Part shown: positions 25,975-34,005 of the stretch, in pieces
How the letters are laid out: every line of letters begins with the position of its first letter
How positions within the stretch are numbered: position 1 is the first letter of the stretch
NCBI GenBank assembly: GCA_029222685.1
Contig: JARHVB010000021.1
Location: 62,001 to 126,000 of the forward strand
Reading direction: 5' to 3'
Source of the DNA: Terripilifer ovatus
GTDB taxonomy: Bacteria; Pseudomonadota; Alphaproteobacteria; Rhizobiales; Beijerinckiaceae
DNA length: 64,000 nt
The notes under the pieces: model-generated
What the model was told of the DNA's origin: nothing
Database searches by the model: none
Seen by the model: only the letters and a program-made list of their open reading frames with translations
Translations under genes and position numbers: made by a program

Positions 25975-28437
25975 TCAGCCGCCGAACAACCGGCTCAGGA
26001 AGCCGCGATCCTGATCAGGGATCGAGCCCGTGCGATCGCTGTTACGGGCATTGCGCCGGTCGTTGCCGATGTCCGCCGGCGGTATCAGTGAATTTCCCGA
26101 ATCCCTGCGGATCGACGGCGGCCTGCTCTGACTGCGCGATGCAGCTTCGCCAGCCTGGTTGATCGTCATCGGTCCGTTGCCGGGTCCGCGCGGCTGTTGC
26201 GGCTGCGGTTGCGGCACTGGAGCCGGCGGCTGGAACAGCGAGCCGATGGCATTGAGCGGCCCGGACAGCGGATTCGAATCGGGCGCCGCTGAAGCAACCG
26301 GAATACTATTCGGCGGCGCATTCGCCATCGGTATGCCTGTGGGCGGCGGCACGAGATCGCGCCAGGTGCCTGACGGCAGCGGCTGCGGCACAACGTTCTT
26401 CTGCGCCTCGCGCATGAAGCGGCTCCAGATATCGACCGGCAGATTGCCGCCGGAGACTTTCTTCGTCGGCGAATTGTCGTCATTGCCGAGCCAGACGCCG
26501 GCGACGAGATTGCTGGTGTAGCCGACGAACCAGGCGTCGCGATACTCCTGGCTGGTGCCGGTCTTGCCCGCCGCCTGCCAGCCGCGCAATTCGGCCTTGC
26601 GCGCCGTGCCCGTCAACAAAGTCTGCTGCATCATCGCATTCATCATGGCGATGTATTTCGGCTCGACGACGCGGCCGAAATTGGTGCCCTTGCGTTGATA
26701 GATGAGCTTGCCCGACGCGGTCTTCACGCGGGTGATGACATGCGGCTGCACCCTGATGCCGCCATTGGCGAACGGCGCATAGGCGGTGACGAGTTCAAGC
26801 GGCGTCACCTCCGATGTGCCAAGCGCAATCGACGCATTGGGCTGCAGGTCGGAGACGATGCCGAGGCGCTGCGCCGTCGACACCACCGCTTTCGGGCCAA
26901 CCTCCTGCGCCAGCCGCACCGCCACCGTATTGAGCGACAGGGCCAAGGCCTGCGTCAGCGACACCGGCCCGTAATATTCGCGCGAGGCATTGGCCGGTTT
27001 CCAGCCCTTGATGTTGATCGGCGCATCGTCGCGCACGCTGTCGGGCGTGAGGCCGTTTTCGAGCGCCGACAGATAGACGAAGGGTTTGAACGCCGAGCCC
27101 GGCTGCCGCTTGGCGGCGACGGCGCGGTTGAACTGGCTGTCGGCATAGTTGCGGCCGCCGACCAGCGCGCGGATCTGGCCGTTGGGATCAATGGCGACGA
27201 CAGCGCCTTGCGAGACGCCGTAGCGGGTGCCGTATTTGTCGATCTCGTCGCTGAGCGCGCGCTCGGCCGAGGACTGCAGGGCAGAGCTGAGCGTCGTGGT
27301 GACGACAATGTCCTGATCGATCGCTCCGATCGTGTCGTCGAGAATGTCGGTGACGAAATCGGCCGCATAGTTGATCGAGCCGGAGCCGCTCTCGCGCACC
27401 GCCTGGGCCGGGCGCGCCAAAGCGATCTTCGCCATCGCCTCGGTGATATGGCCTTCCTGCGCCATCGCGGTGATGACTTTGGCGGCACGATCGGAGGCGC
27501 CGCTGGGATTGCGGTTGGGCGCCAGCCGCGTCGGCGCCACCATCAGGCCGGCGAGCATGGCGGCCTCGGGCAGGGTGACCTGACGGGCGCTGTGGCCGAA
27601 ATATTTCTGCGCCGCCGCCTCCACGCCATAGGCGCCGGAGCCGAAGTAGACGCGGTTGAGATAGAGTTCGAGGATCTGGTCCTTGGAATATTTCTGCTCG
27701 AGCCAGACCGACAGAATGGCTTCCTGGATCTTGCGCGAGATCGTCCGCTCCTGGGTGAGGAACAGATTTTTCGCCAGTTGCTGGGTGAGGGTCGAACCGC
27801 CCTGCATGCCGCCGCGTCCGGTGACGTTGCGGAAGACGGCGCGGGCGATGCCGGGAATGTCGATGCCCCAATGGGAATAGAAACGCCGGTCCTCGATGGC
27901 GATGAAGGCCTTCGGCAGGTAGGGCGGCAGGTCGCGCAGGTGCATGGCGGGGCCGCCGGTGTCGCCGCGATTGGCGAGCAGCACGCCGTCCTCGCTGACG
28001 ATGGCGATATTGGGCGGGCGCTTGGGCACGGCCAGCTGGTCGATCGGCGGCAATTGCGCGGCGTGGTAGGCGATGAGGCCGGCCAGCGCGATGCCGCCCC
28101 AGATACCCAGGACCAGCGACGTGTAGACGAGCGTGCCCAGGACCGAGCGGCGCTTGCGCCGTGATTTCTTGACGCCGCGTCCTGACGATTGCGAATTCTT
28201 GTCTGATTTTTTGCCCAAATTCCTGTCCGACCCCCCGAAAAGCCTGCTCAGAAAACCGCGCTTGCGACGTCTGGAAGGCCGTTCGTCCTCGACATCTTCG
28301 TCGTCACGCTGCCGGGACTTGCGCTTGCGCGGGCCGGAGACGCGATCGGCCGGATCGGCGCGCAGATCCGTGGCGCGCGGCCGCGGCGCGTCGAAAACCG
28401 GTTCCTTTCTGCCGAATAAGCCGCGCATTGCACTCAT
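25975..28437 (-). CDS. Penicillin-binding protein 1A (bifunctional glycosyltransferase/transpeptidase)
   Basis: This class A PBP polymerises and cross-links peptidoglycan. The cytoplasmic N-terminus is long and basic (about 95 residues), followed by one membrane helix (VLGTLVYTSLVLGIWGGIALAGLIAY). The GT51 domain has AIEDRRFYSHWGIDIPGIARA and GGSTLTQQLAKNLFL. The transpeptidase domain has the SxxK motif RQPGSAFKPFVYL, SLNT (SxN) and KTGTSQEYRDAWF. The C-terminal 150 residues are Pro/Gln-rich. Met22 (28437) is taken as the start because the upstream 21 residues look non-coding; ATG 28428 is also possible. GFLSRLFGG occurs near the N-terminus and again at the C-terminal end. Confidence 0.93.
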   Translation of the reverse strand: MSAMRGLFGRKEPVFDAPRPRATDLRADPADRVSGPRKRKSRQRDDEDVEDERPSRRRKRGFLSRLFGGSDRNLGKKSDKNSQSSGRGVKKSRRKRRSVLGTLVYTSLVLGIWGGIALAGLIAYHAAQLPPIDQLAVPKRPPNIAIVSEDGVLLANRGDTGGPAMHLRDLPPYLPKAFIAIEDRRFYSHWGIDIPGIARAVFRNVTGRGGMQGGSTLTQQLAKNLFLTQERTISRKIQEAILSVWLEQKYSKDQILELYLNRVYFGSGAYGVEAAAQKYFGHSARQVTLPEAAMLAGLMVAPTRLAPNRNPSGASDRAAKVITAMAQEGHITEAMAKIALARPAQAVRESGSGSINYAADFVTDILDDTIGAIDQDIVVTTTLSSALQSSAERALSDEIDKYGTRYGVSQGAVVAIDPNGQIRALVGGRNYADSQFNRAVAAKRQPGSAFKPFVYLSALENGLTPDSVRDDAPINIKGWKPANASREYYGPVSLTQALALSLNTVAVRLAQEVGPKAVVSTAQRLGIVSDLQPNASIALGTSEVTPLELVTAYAPFANGGIRVQPHVITRVKTASGKLIYQRKGTNFGRVVEPKYIAMMNAMMQQTLLTGTARKAELRGWQAAGKTGTSQEYRDAWFVGYTSNLVAGVWLGNDDNSPTKKVSGGNLPVDIWSRFMREAQKNVVPQPLPSGTWRDLVPPPTGIPMANAPPNSIPVASAAPDSNPLSGPLNAIGSLFQPPAPVPQPQPQQPRGPGNGPMTINQAGEAASRSQSRPPSIRRDSGNSLIPPADIGNDRRNARNSDRTGSIPDQDRGFLSRLFGG

Positions 28438-28728
28438 GTCTGGCCGGGATTGCCTGTCTCGCCTGGCCTGTCTTGCCCTCTTAGCCCTCCTGTCGCACAT
28501 CGATTAGGAATGCGGCAGGAGTGCGAGGGTAGAGCGGCGGGATTAAGCGGCGGTAAAGCAACGGCGCCAGCGTGGCCAAAATGCCGCAATGCAATGTGAA
28601 AACTGGGGAAAGAGAAGGCCAGGCAACCAGGCGCATGAAGCCGTGCTTGCACTGGGCCTTGCGAAAGGCGAAAGTTTGCGCCCTTCGGGCGAGCCGTTTC
28701 GGCCGAAGGTTCAAGATCGGGTCCGGCT

Positions 28729-29847
28729 ATGAAGGTTACGCTGGAGCGCGCCGCGCTTCTGAAATCTCTGGGACATGTGCACAGGGTCGTCGAACGGCGG
28801 AATACGATTCCGATCCTTTCCAACGTCCTGCTGCAGGCCAACGGCCGCTCGCTGCTGCTCAAGGCGACCGATCTCGATCTCGAAATCACCGAAACCGTGG
28901 CCGCCGATGTCGGCCAGGCCGGCTCCACCACGCTGCCGGCGCACACGCTCTACGACATCGTTCGCAAACTCCCCGACGGCGCCCAGGTGTCGCTCGAACA
29001 GGCCGGCGACGGCGGGCAACTGCTGCTGCGCTCGGGCCGTTCGCGTTTCACGCTGCAATCGCTGCCGGAGACGGATTTCCCCGATCTCAACGCCGGCGAC
29101 CTGTCGCACAAGTTCGTGCTTGCAGCCGGCGACCTCAAGAAGCTGATCGAGAAGACGCAGTTCGCCATCTCGACCGAAGAGACGCGCTATTATCTCAACG
29201 GCATCTACATGCACACGACCGATTCCGGCGGCCACACCATGCTGCGCGCGGTGGCGACCGACGGACACCGGCTTGCGAGAGTCGAAATGCCGGCGCCGGC
29301 AGGCGCTGCCGGCATGCCCGGCGTCATCGTGCCGCGCAAGGCGGTCGCCGAGGTGCAGAAGCTGATCGAGGACACCAACACCGAAGTCGGCATCGAAATG
29401 TCGACGACGAAGGCGCGCTTCACCTTCGGCGACGTGGTGCTGACCTCGAAACTGATCGACGGCACCTTCCCCGACTATGCCCGCGTCATCCCTTCGGGCA
29501 ATGACAAGCGCCTGACGGTGGAACGCTCTTCCTTCGCCCAGGCCGTGGACCGTGTGTCGACGATTTCCTCGGAGCGCGGCCGCGCCGTGAAGCTCGCCAT
29601 CGCCGACGGCAAGCTGACGCTCTCCGTCACGAATCCGGATTCAGGCTCGGCCACCGAGGAGCTGGAAGTCGACTACGATTCGAGCGCCATCGATATCGGC
29701 TTCAACGCGCGCTACCTGCTCGACATCACGGCGCAGCTCGACAGCGACACGGCGCTGTTCAAACTGGCGGACCCCGGCTCGCCGACAGTGATCCAGGACC
29801 GCGATGGGGCTGCGGCGCTGTATGTGCTGATGCCGATGCGGGTGTAG
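28729..29847 (+). CDS. dnaN: DNA polymerase III beta subunit (sliding clamp)
   Basis: The beta clamp is the dimeric ring that holds DNA polymerase III on DNA. The 372-aa product has the three-domain family pattern: MKVTLERAALLKSLGHVHRVVERRNTIPILSNVLL at the start, TEETRYYLNGIYMH in the middle, LRAVATDGHRLARVE in the peptide-binding pocket, and the end DRDGAAALYVLMPMRV. dnaA is not in the window. recF lies 5.7 kb downstream, separated by minus-strand genes. A divergent 228-base gap to the PBP1A gene should hold its promoter. Confidence 0.97.
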   Translation: MKVTLERAALLKSLGHVHRVVERRNTIPILSNVLLQANGRSLLLKATDLDLEITETVAADVGQAGSTTLPAHTLYDIVRKLPDGAQVSLEQAGDGGQLLLRSGRSRFTLQSLPETDFPDLNAGDLSHKFVLAAGDLKKLIEKTQFAISTEETRYYLNGIYMHTTDSGGHTMLRAVATDGHRLARVEMPAPAGAAGMPGVIVPRKAVAEVQKLIEDTNTEVGIEMSTTKARFTFGDVVLTSKLIDGTFPDYARVIPSGNDKRLTVERSSFAQAVDRVSTISSERGRAVKLAIADGKLTLSVTNPDSGSATEELEVDYDSSAIDIGFNARYLLDITAQLDSDTALFKLADPGSPTVIQDRDGAAALYVLMPMRV

Positions 29848-29878
29848 GCGGCGCTACTCGAAAACCGCGAAATCCGAC

Positions 29879-29934
29879 AGAAGCCCTGATCCTGAGGAGC
29901 GCCTGAAAAGCGCGTCTCGAAGGACGGGGGCGTC
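29879..29934 (+). repeat. Interspersed repeat family A, copy 2
   Basis: AGAAGCCCTGATCCTGAGGA, the GCGC-centred small hairpin, then GTCTCGAAGGACGGGGGCG. It lies 31 bases after dnaN. Confidence 0.9.
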
Positions 29935-30005
29935 GGGCCGTAGCCAGCCAACCGCGTCATGCCCGCGCTTGTTGTTTAGGCCCGTATGACGGTCGAGAGG
30001 TTCGC

Positions 30006-30268
30006 GCCTGACGCCCCCCGTCCTTCGAGACGCACGCTGCGCGTGCTCCTCAGAGTCTGACTGAAAAGTAACGTCGATATTCCAACATATTCTATCTTGT
30101 AGTTTTTAACCGAGCCTCCGCGTGTCATTCCCGCCAAGCGAAGCGCAGAGCGGGAATCCAGGGGCAACAGGGGAGACCTTAGCCTTCTGGATTCCCGCTC
30201 GCCCGCTTCGCGGACGTCGGGAATGACAGCGTTACTTTTCAGTCAGGCTCTCAGGATGAGGGCTTCTG
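30006..30268 (-). repeat. Interspersed repeat family A, copy 3, interrupted
   Basis: The left part 30006-30053 (GACGCCCCCCGTCCTTCGAG to GTGCTCCTCAG) and the right part 30250-30268 (CTCAGGATGAGGGCTTCTG) join to give a normal family A copy as seen intact at 32931-32991 and 50309-50370. A 196-bp element separates them, with CTCAG duplicated on both sides. Confidence 0.9.
30054..30249. mobile_element. 196-bp MITE-like element with 20-bp TIRs and 5-bp target duplication
   Basis: AGTCTGACTGAAAAGTAACG (30054-30073) and its inverse with one change (30230-30249) form the termini. CTCAG lies directly outside each end (30049-30053 and 30250-30254). The interior carries a palindromic core, GTCATTCCCG (30124) to CGGGAATGAC (30218), related to 51421-51558. 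No coding capacity. Confidence 0.85.
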
Positions 30269-30284
30269 AGAGGCTCGGCTCACT

Positions 30285-32690
30285 TCACTCCGCCGGCCTG
30301 CAGTTCATCGTCGGCTCATGCGCCAGTTCGCTTGAAAGCTTGTCGAACATGGTCTTAGCGATCCGGTTCGAGCCCTTCTGGGTAAAGTGCACGATGTCGA
30401 CGAAGAGGTCGTCATCCCATTTGCCGTCGAGCCCCGGCCGCGTATCGACGAAGGGCGTGCCGGTGCGCTTCGCCACGTTTTCGACGATGCGGTTCTGCTC
30501 GGCGATGGCCGGCAGCAGGCGCTCGATCGGCTGGAAGACGCGGCCGTAGAAATCGATCACTTCCTGCGGCGACGATTGCGTGACCACGGCGCTGAGATTG
30601 GCGAGCACGACCTTGATGCCGTTCTTTTGCCCGAGCGCCACGAGCTGCGAATAGAGCTTGTCGGCGGTGTCGCTGAACACCGTTGGCTTCTTATCAGCGT
30701 TGTAGGCTTCGAGCCGCTTCGTATAGGCCTGCATGGCGACGCGGAAACTGGCTTCGCCCAGGAGAGGCGAACCGCGTTTGTGATAGACCGGCGCGCGCGG
30801 CATCAGGTCGATCTGCGGATCGACGACCGCGAGTCCGTTGTAGCCGTGATAGGAGACGAGCATGTCGGGCTTCAGCGGCAGCATGAAGCGCTCGATGCGG
30901 ACCAGATTGTCGCTCAGGCCTGCTGCCGGCACGCCGGCATTGATGACTTCGATCTTGCGGTCGCAGCGCAGCGATTTATCGAAAAGCCCCTGCAGCGCTT
31001 CCGGCCAAGTGGTCTCACCGGCGCGGAACATGGTGCCGAACACGGGCGATTCGCCGACGATGAAAATCCGGTAGCGGCCGTTCTTGTCGACCGTCGTATC
31101 GGCGCCGCGAAAGCCGAGATTGTTGATCGGCACGTCGGCGTCGAAGAATTTTCCGCGCGAATTCGGAATCAGAATGAAGGGCAGTTGTCCTTGCGGATCG
31201 GGACCCTGGATTTTCGCCAGGACGCCACGACCCCATTCGGCGACATATTGCGCCCACCACATGCGGAATGCATCGGGATCGCCCTTGGCGTCGCGAAACG
31301 AATAGACCGGCGTGGCACCCGTCAGCACTGCGCCGATCGACGTGCGGGTGAACAGATAATCAGCGACGGGCAGCGCCAGCACGAAGACAAACAACGCCAG
31401 CGCCGCCGTACGCACGCCACCGAAGCGCCACAGGCGCAGGAGGATCAGCAGCGCCGCCAGACCGAGGATCAACACGAGCACGCTGCCGTAGAACGGCCAT
31501 TGCCAGGCGTTGAAAAAGAAATAGCGGGTCAGCACCGCGCTGCCGGCAATCACGGCGAGCGTTCCTGCGAAGCCGGCAAGGGAGCCTCGTTCCTTCATGC
31601 GTGCAAGCATGGCCTGGCGAGCAGGTGCTGCTTCTTCAAGTGCACGGCGCTTGTAATGCGGCCGGGCCGCCAGGATGGGCGCTTCGAACGAGAAGAAGAA
31701 CACGGCGCAGAAGGCGATGAGCAGCGCGACATAGATGACAAGCTGGACTACAAGCGGCAGATGCCCGATCTGCGGCCGCAGCAGCAGGATCGCCAGCATG
31801 TGGAACAGATAGATGGTGTACGAGACTTTGCCGAGGAAGAAGCAGACCGGCGCGAAGCTCTTTGCGCCATTGAAAGCGGCGCGAAATACATAGAGCGCGG
31901 TGATGGTGCCGGCACCGAGCAGGGCGGCGATGAACGGATAGGCATGTTGCGCGGCTGTTGACGAATGAACGGTGGCCTGCCAGCCGCAGATGAAGGCTGC
32001 CGCGAAGGTCAGCGCCGCTGCGCCTACCGCAAACCAGCGGCCGGTCTTTGCAAACCAGGCATCAAGCCGGTCGATGGCGCAATAGAGCAGGAAGCCGAAG
32101 GCGATGGCATCGAGCCGGAAGATGGTGACGCGCCGGACCTGCGCATCCCAATGCGCATTGTCTCCAGCGAGCGTGCGCAGAGCGATAATCGCCACGGCGA
32201 AGAGCGCGATCGAAACGATGAACTGCTTCCGCGAGGCGCGAAACATGTTCGCGACGAGAACGATCGCAGCAACGACAACATAAAAACATTCCTCGACCGA
32301 CAGGCTCCAGGCGACGGCGAAATAATCCTGCTGGTCGGTAAGCGGGCGGAACAGATTCTGGACGTAAAACAGATATTGCGGAAACGATGAGGCGGCGAGA
32401 TTGCCGCTGACGAGCGTGATGGCGATGAGCGCGACGAGATAGGGCGGGATGGTGCGCATCCAGCGGCGGACCAGAAAGGTCCAGATGTCGGAGCGGCGCA
32501 CGGATTCGACACAGAACAGCAGTTGCGGGGCGAGCACGAAACCGCTGAGGACGAAAAAGATCTCGACCGCGAGAATCGAGATCACATTGGCGGCCGGCCA
32601 GTCCGTCGAGCCGAGCATGACGTAATGCGGGATAGCGACAGCGAGAGCCGCGACACCGCGCAGAAGATCGAGGGAGGCCAGCCTTTTCAT
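30285..32690 (-). CDS. OafA/YrhL-type membrane O-acyltransferase with C-terminal SGNH domain
   Basis: The 801-aa protein likely transfers an acyl group to a cell-surface glycan. The N-terminal acyltransferase-3 domain (about residues 1-345) has about 10 helices, the LLRGVAALAVAIPHY start with the catalytic His, FFVLSGFVLAP, and WSLSVEECFYVV. Two to three more helices lie at about 365-450. A periplasmic SGNH-hydrolase-like domain runs from about 515: FIVGESPVFG (block I, GES for GDS), SYHGYNGL (block III Asn) and FVDIVHFTQKGS (block V Asp/His). A small membrane protein lies just upstream. It lies between dnaN and recF on the opposite strand. Confidence 0.9.
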   Translation of the reverse strand: MKRLASLDLLRGVAALAVAIPHYVMLGSTDWPAANVISILAVEIFFVLSGFVLAPQLLFCVESVRRSDIWTFLVRRWMRTIPPYLVALIAITLVSGNLAASSFPQYLFYVQNLFRPLTDQQDYFAVAWSLSVEECFYVVVAAIVLVANMFRASRKQFIVSIALFAVAIIALRTLAGDNAHWDAQVRRVTIFRLDAIAFGFLLYCAIDRLDAWFAKTGRWFAVGAAALTFAAAFICGWQATVHSSTAAQHAYPFIAALLGAGTITALYVFRAAFNGAKSFAPVCFFLGKVSYTIYLFHMLAILLLRPQIGHLPLVVQLVIYVALLIAFCAVFFFSFEAPILAARPHYKRRALEEAAPARQAMLARMKERGSLAGFAGTLAVIAGSAVLTRYFFFNAWQWPFYGSVLVLILGLAALLILLRLWRFGGVRTAALALFVFVLALPVADYLFTRTSIGAVLTGATPVYSFRDAKGDPDAFRMWWAQYVAEWGRGVLAKIQGPDPQGQLPFILIPNSRGKFFDADVPINNLGFRGADTTVDKNGRYRIFIVGESPVFGTMFRAGETTWPEALQGLFDKSLRCDRKIEVINAGVPAAGLSDNLVRIERFMLPLKPDMLVSYHGYNGLAVVDPQIDLMPRAPVYHKRGSPLLGEASFRVAMQAYTKRLEAYNADKKPTVFSDTADKLYSQLVALGQKNGIKVVLANLSAVVTQSSPQEVIDFYGRVFQPIERLLPAIAEQNRIVENVAKRTGTPFVDTRPGLDGKWDDDLFVDIVHFTQKGSNRIAKTMFDKLSSELAHEPTMNCRPAE

Positions 32691-32697
32691 GAGGCGG

Positions 32698-32883
32698 TCA
32701 ATTGCCCGGATTGCTGTAGAGGAAGGGCACGTCGATCTGCCCGTTCACCAGCACGAAGAGCACCGCATAGACGAGCGCCACCAGCACCAGGGCCGTGACG
32801 GCATTTCTGCCGATGCCGCGTGGAAGAAGATTGAACCCGTGCACTCCGCCACTCCATTGCGCCCTTGGCGCGGAAGTGGACAC
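32698..32883 (-). CDS. Small membrane protein, 61 aa
   Basis: GTG 32883 opens a 61-codon frame with one clear membrane helix (AVTALVLVALVYAVLFVLV) and a short outer tail VNGQIDVPFLYSNPGN. It ends 7 bases before the acyltransferase start, so the two are probably co-transcribed and may be coupled. No strong ribosome site is visible. Family not recognised; small helper proteins beside acyltransferase and alginate-type acetylation genes are known, but a link is only inferred. Confidence 0.5.
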   Translation of the reverse strand: MSTSAPRAQWSGGVHGFNLLPRGIGRNAVTALVLVALVYAVLFVLVNGQIDVPFLYSNPGN

Positions 32884-32930
32884 CCTTATTCAAATAGGCT
32901 GGGGAATGCCAGTGTTCCGGGTGGAGGGAG

Positions 32931-32991
32931 GCTGACGCCCCCGTCCTTCGAGACGCGGGCTTTGCCCGCTCCTCAGGATGAGGGCTTCTGG
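32931..32991 (-). repeat. Interspersed repeat family A, copy 4
   Basis: GCTGACGCCCCCGTCCTTCG to CTCAGGATGAGGGCTTCTGG. It is arranged head to head with copy 5, 14 bases away, forming a BIME-like pair. Confidence 0.9.
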
Positions 32992-33005
32992 TAGGCTTTT
33001 CCCAT

Positions 33006-33056
33006 AGCCCTCATCCTGAGGAGCGCCTGAAAGGCGCGTCTCGAAGGGCGGGGGGC
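33006..33056 (+). repeat. Interspersed repeat family A, copy 5
   Basis: AGCCCTCATCCTGAGGAGCG, the hairpin GCGCCTGAAAGGCGC, then GTCTCGAAGGGCGGGGGGC. It lies just past the 3' end of the MTHFR-like gene and is the inverted partner of copy 4. Confidence 0.9.
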
Positions 33057-33078
33057 TACGCACGCACTAAGCCAAGCC

Positions 33079-34005
33079 TCAAATCGGATCGAAACCGCCC
33101 TCTTTATTGAGGCGGATCGCGCCCGAGAGCGGCGCCTGCACCCATTTGGCCGTGGCGCCGATGCCGCCGAAGGCGAAGAAATGCGGCGAGACATGATCGA
33201 TCTTGCCCGCGGCCCTGGCGGCGGCGAGCGCCCGGATGATCGGATCTGGCGTGACCGCCTTGAAAGCGTGTTTGACGAGGCCGCTGCGCGAGGCCAGAGC
33301 CTCGGCCGAGGCCTTGACGCCACATTTGCGCGCATAATTCAGCCAGGTCATCAGGCTCGTCGGACCGGCGAGGCCGATGCGCACCGGGGCGTGAATGCCG
33401 CGCTCGCCGAGCCAGTTCAGCCACGCCAGGATGGGACGCTGATCGAAACAGAACTGCGTCACGATATGGGCCTCGAGGCCAGCGTTCTGGACGGCAGCGA
33501 GCTTGGTGACCAGATTGGCCTCTATCTCGTCCTCGTTCATGGCGGGATGGCCGTCGGGAAATCCGGGCAGGCCGACCGATTTGATGCCGCGGCGCTGGAA
33601 CAGACCGCTCTCGATCACCGCCAGCGCCGTCTCGACGGTGCCGACGGGCTTTGCGGTATCGCCGCCGATCAGCAGCGCCGTGCGTGCGCCGGCCTCGTCG
33701 ACCAGGCGGCCGACGAGCGTCTCCAGCGCGTCCATGCGGGGAAAGTGCCGCGCCGAGAGATGCGGCACGGGCTCCAGGCCGGTCTTGCGAACGGCGACCG
33801 CAGACGCCACCAGTTCATCCAGCGGCCGGTTCGGCAGCATGGTCAGATAGACACGCGCACCCGGCTTCAGACTCGTGCCGAGCGCGGCGATATCGCCTGC
33901 CGACGGACGCGTCGCCTCCAGCGAACAATCGCTCATGAAGCTGACGATCTGATCGACCGTTCCTTCCGGCGCCAGCGTGGGTGCGGGTGTCGCCATGCTA
34001 TTCAC
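33079..34005 (-). CDS. Methylenetetrahydrofolate reductase-like protein
   Basis: The 308-aa TIM-barrel protein resembles MetF: EATRPSAGDIAALGTSLKPGARVYLTMLPNRP, VPHLSARHFPRMDALE, TALLIGGDTAKPVG, VGLPGFPDGHPAMNEDEIEANLV, and IVTQFCFDQRPILAWLNWLGERGIHAPVRIGLAGP. Family members reduce 5,10-methylene-THF with FAD. The N-terminus is divergent and lacks the usual FFPP segment, so folate-linked work is likely but the exact reaction is not certain. It overlaps the 3' end of the HTH-methyltransferase gene by 8 bases, a sign of coupled translation and joint function in one-carbon metabolism. Confidence 0.8.
   Translation of the reverse strand: MNSMATPAPTLAPEGTVDQIVSFMSDCSLEATRPSAGDIAALGTSLKPGARVYLTMLPNRPLDELVASAVAVRKTGLEPVPHLSARHFPRMDALETLVGRLVDEAGARTALLIGGDTAKPVGTVETALAVIESGLFQRRGIKSVGLPGFPDGHPAMNEDEIEANLVTKLAAVQNAGLEAHIVTQFCFDQRPILAWLNWLGERGIHAPVRIGLAGPTSLMTWLNYARKCGVKASAEALASRSGLVKHAFKAVTPDPIIRALAAARAAGKIDHVSPHFFAFGGIGATAKWVQAPLSGAIRLNKEGGFDPI

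Larger units (their letters stand above)
29848..30284. other. Repeat-filled intergenic region downstream of dnaN
   Basis: This 437-base gap holds no gene. It is made of a family A repeat (29879-29934), a 35-base family C fragment (29956-29990), a second family A repeat in inverse orientation (30006-30053 continued at 30250-30268), and a 196-bp element inserted into it (30054-30249). Confidence 0.85.
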
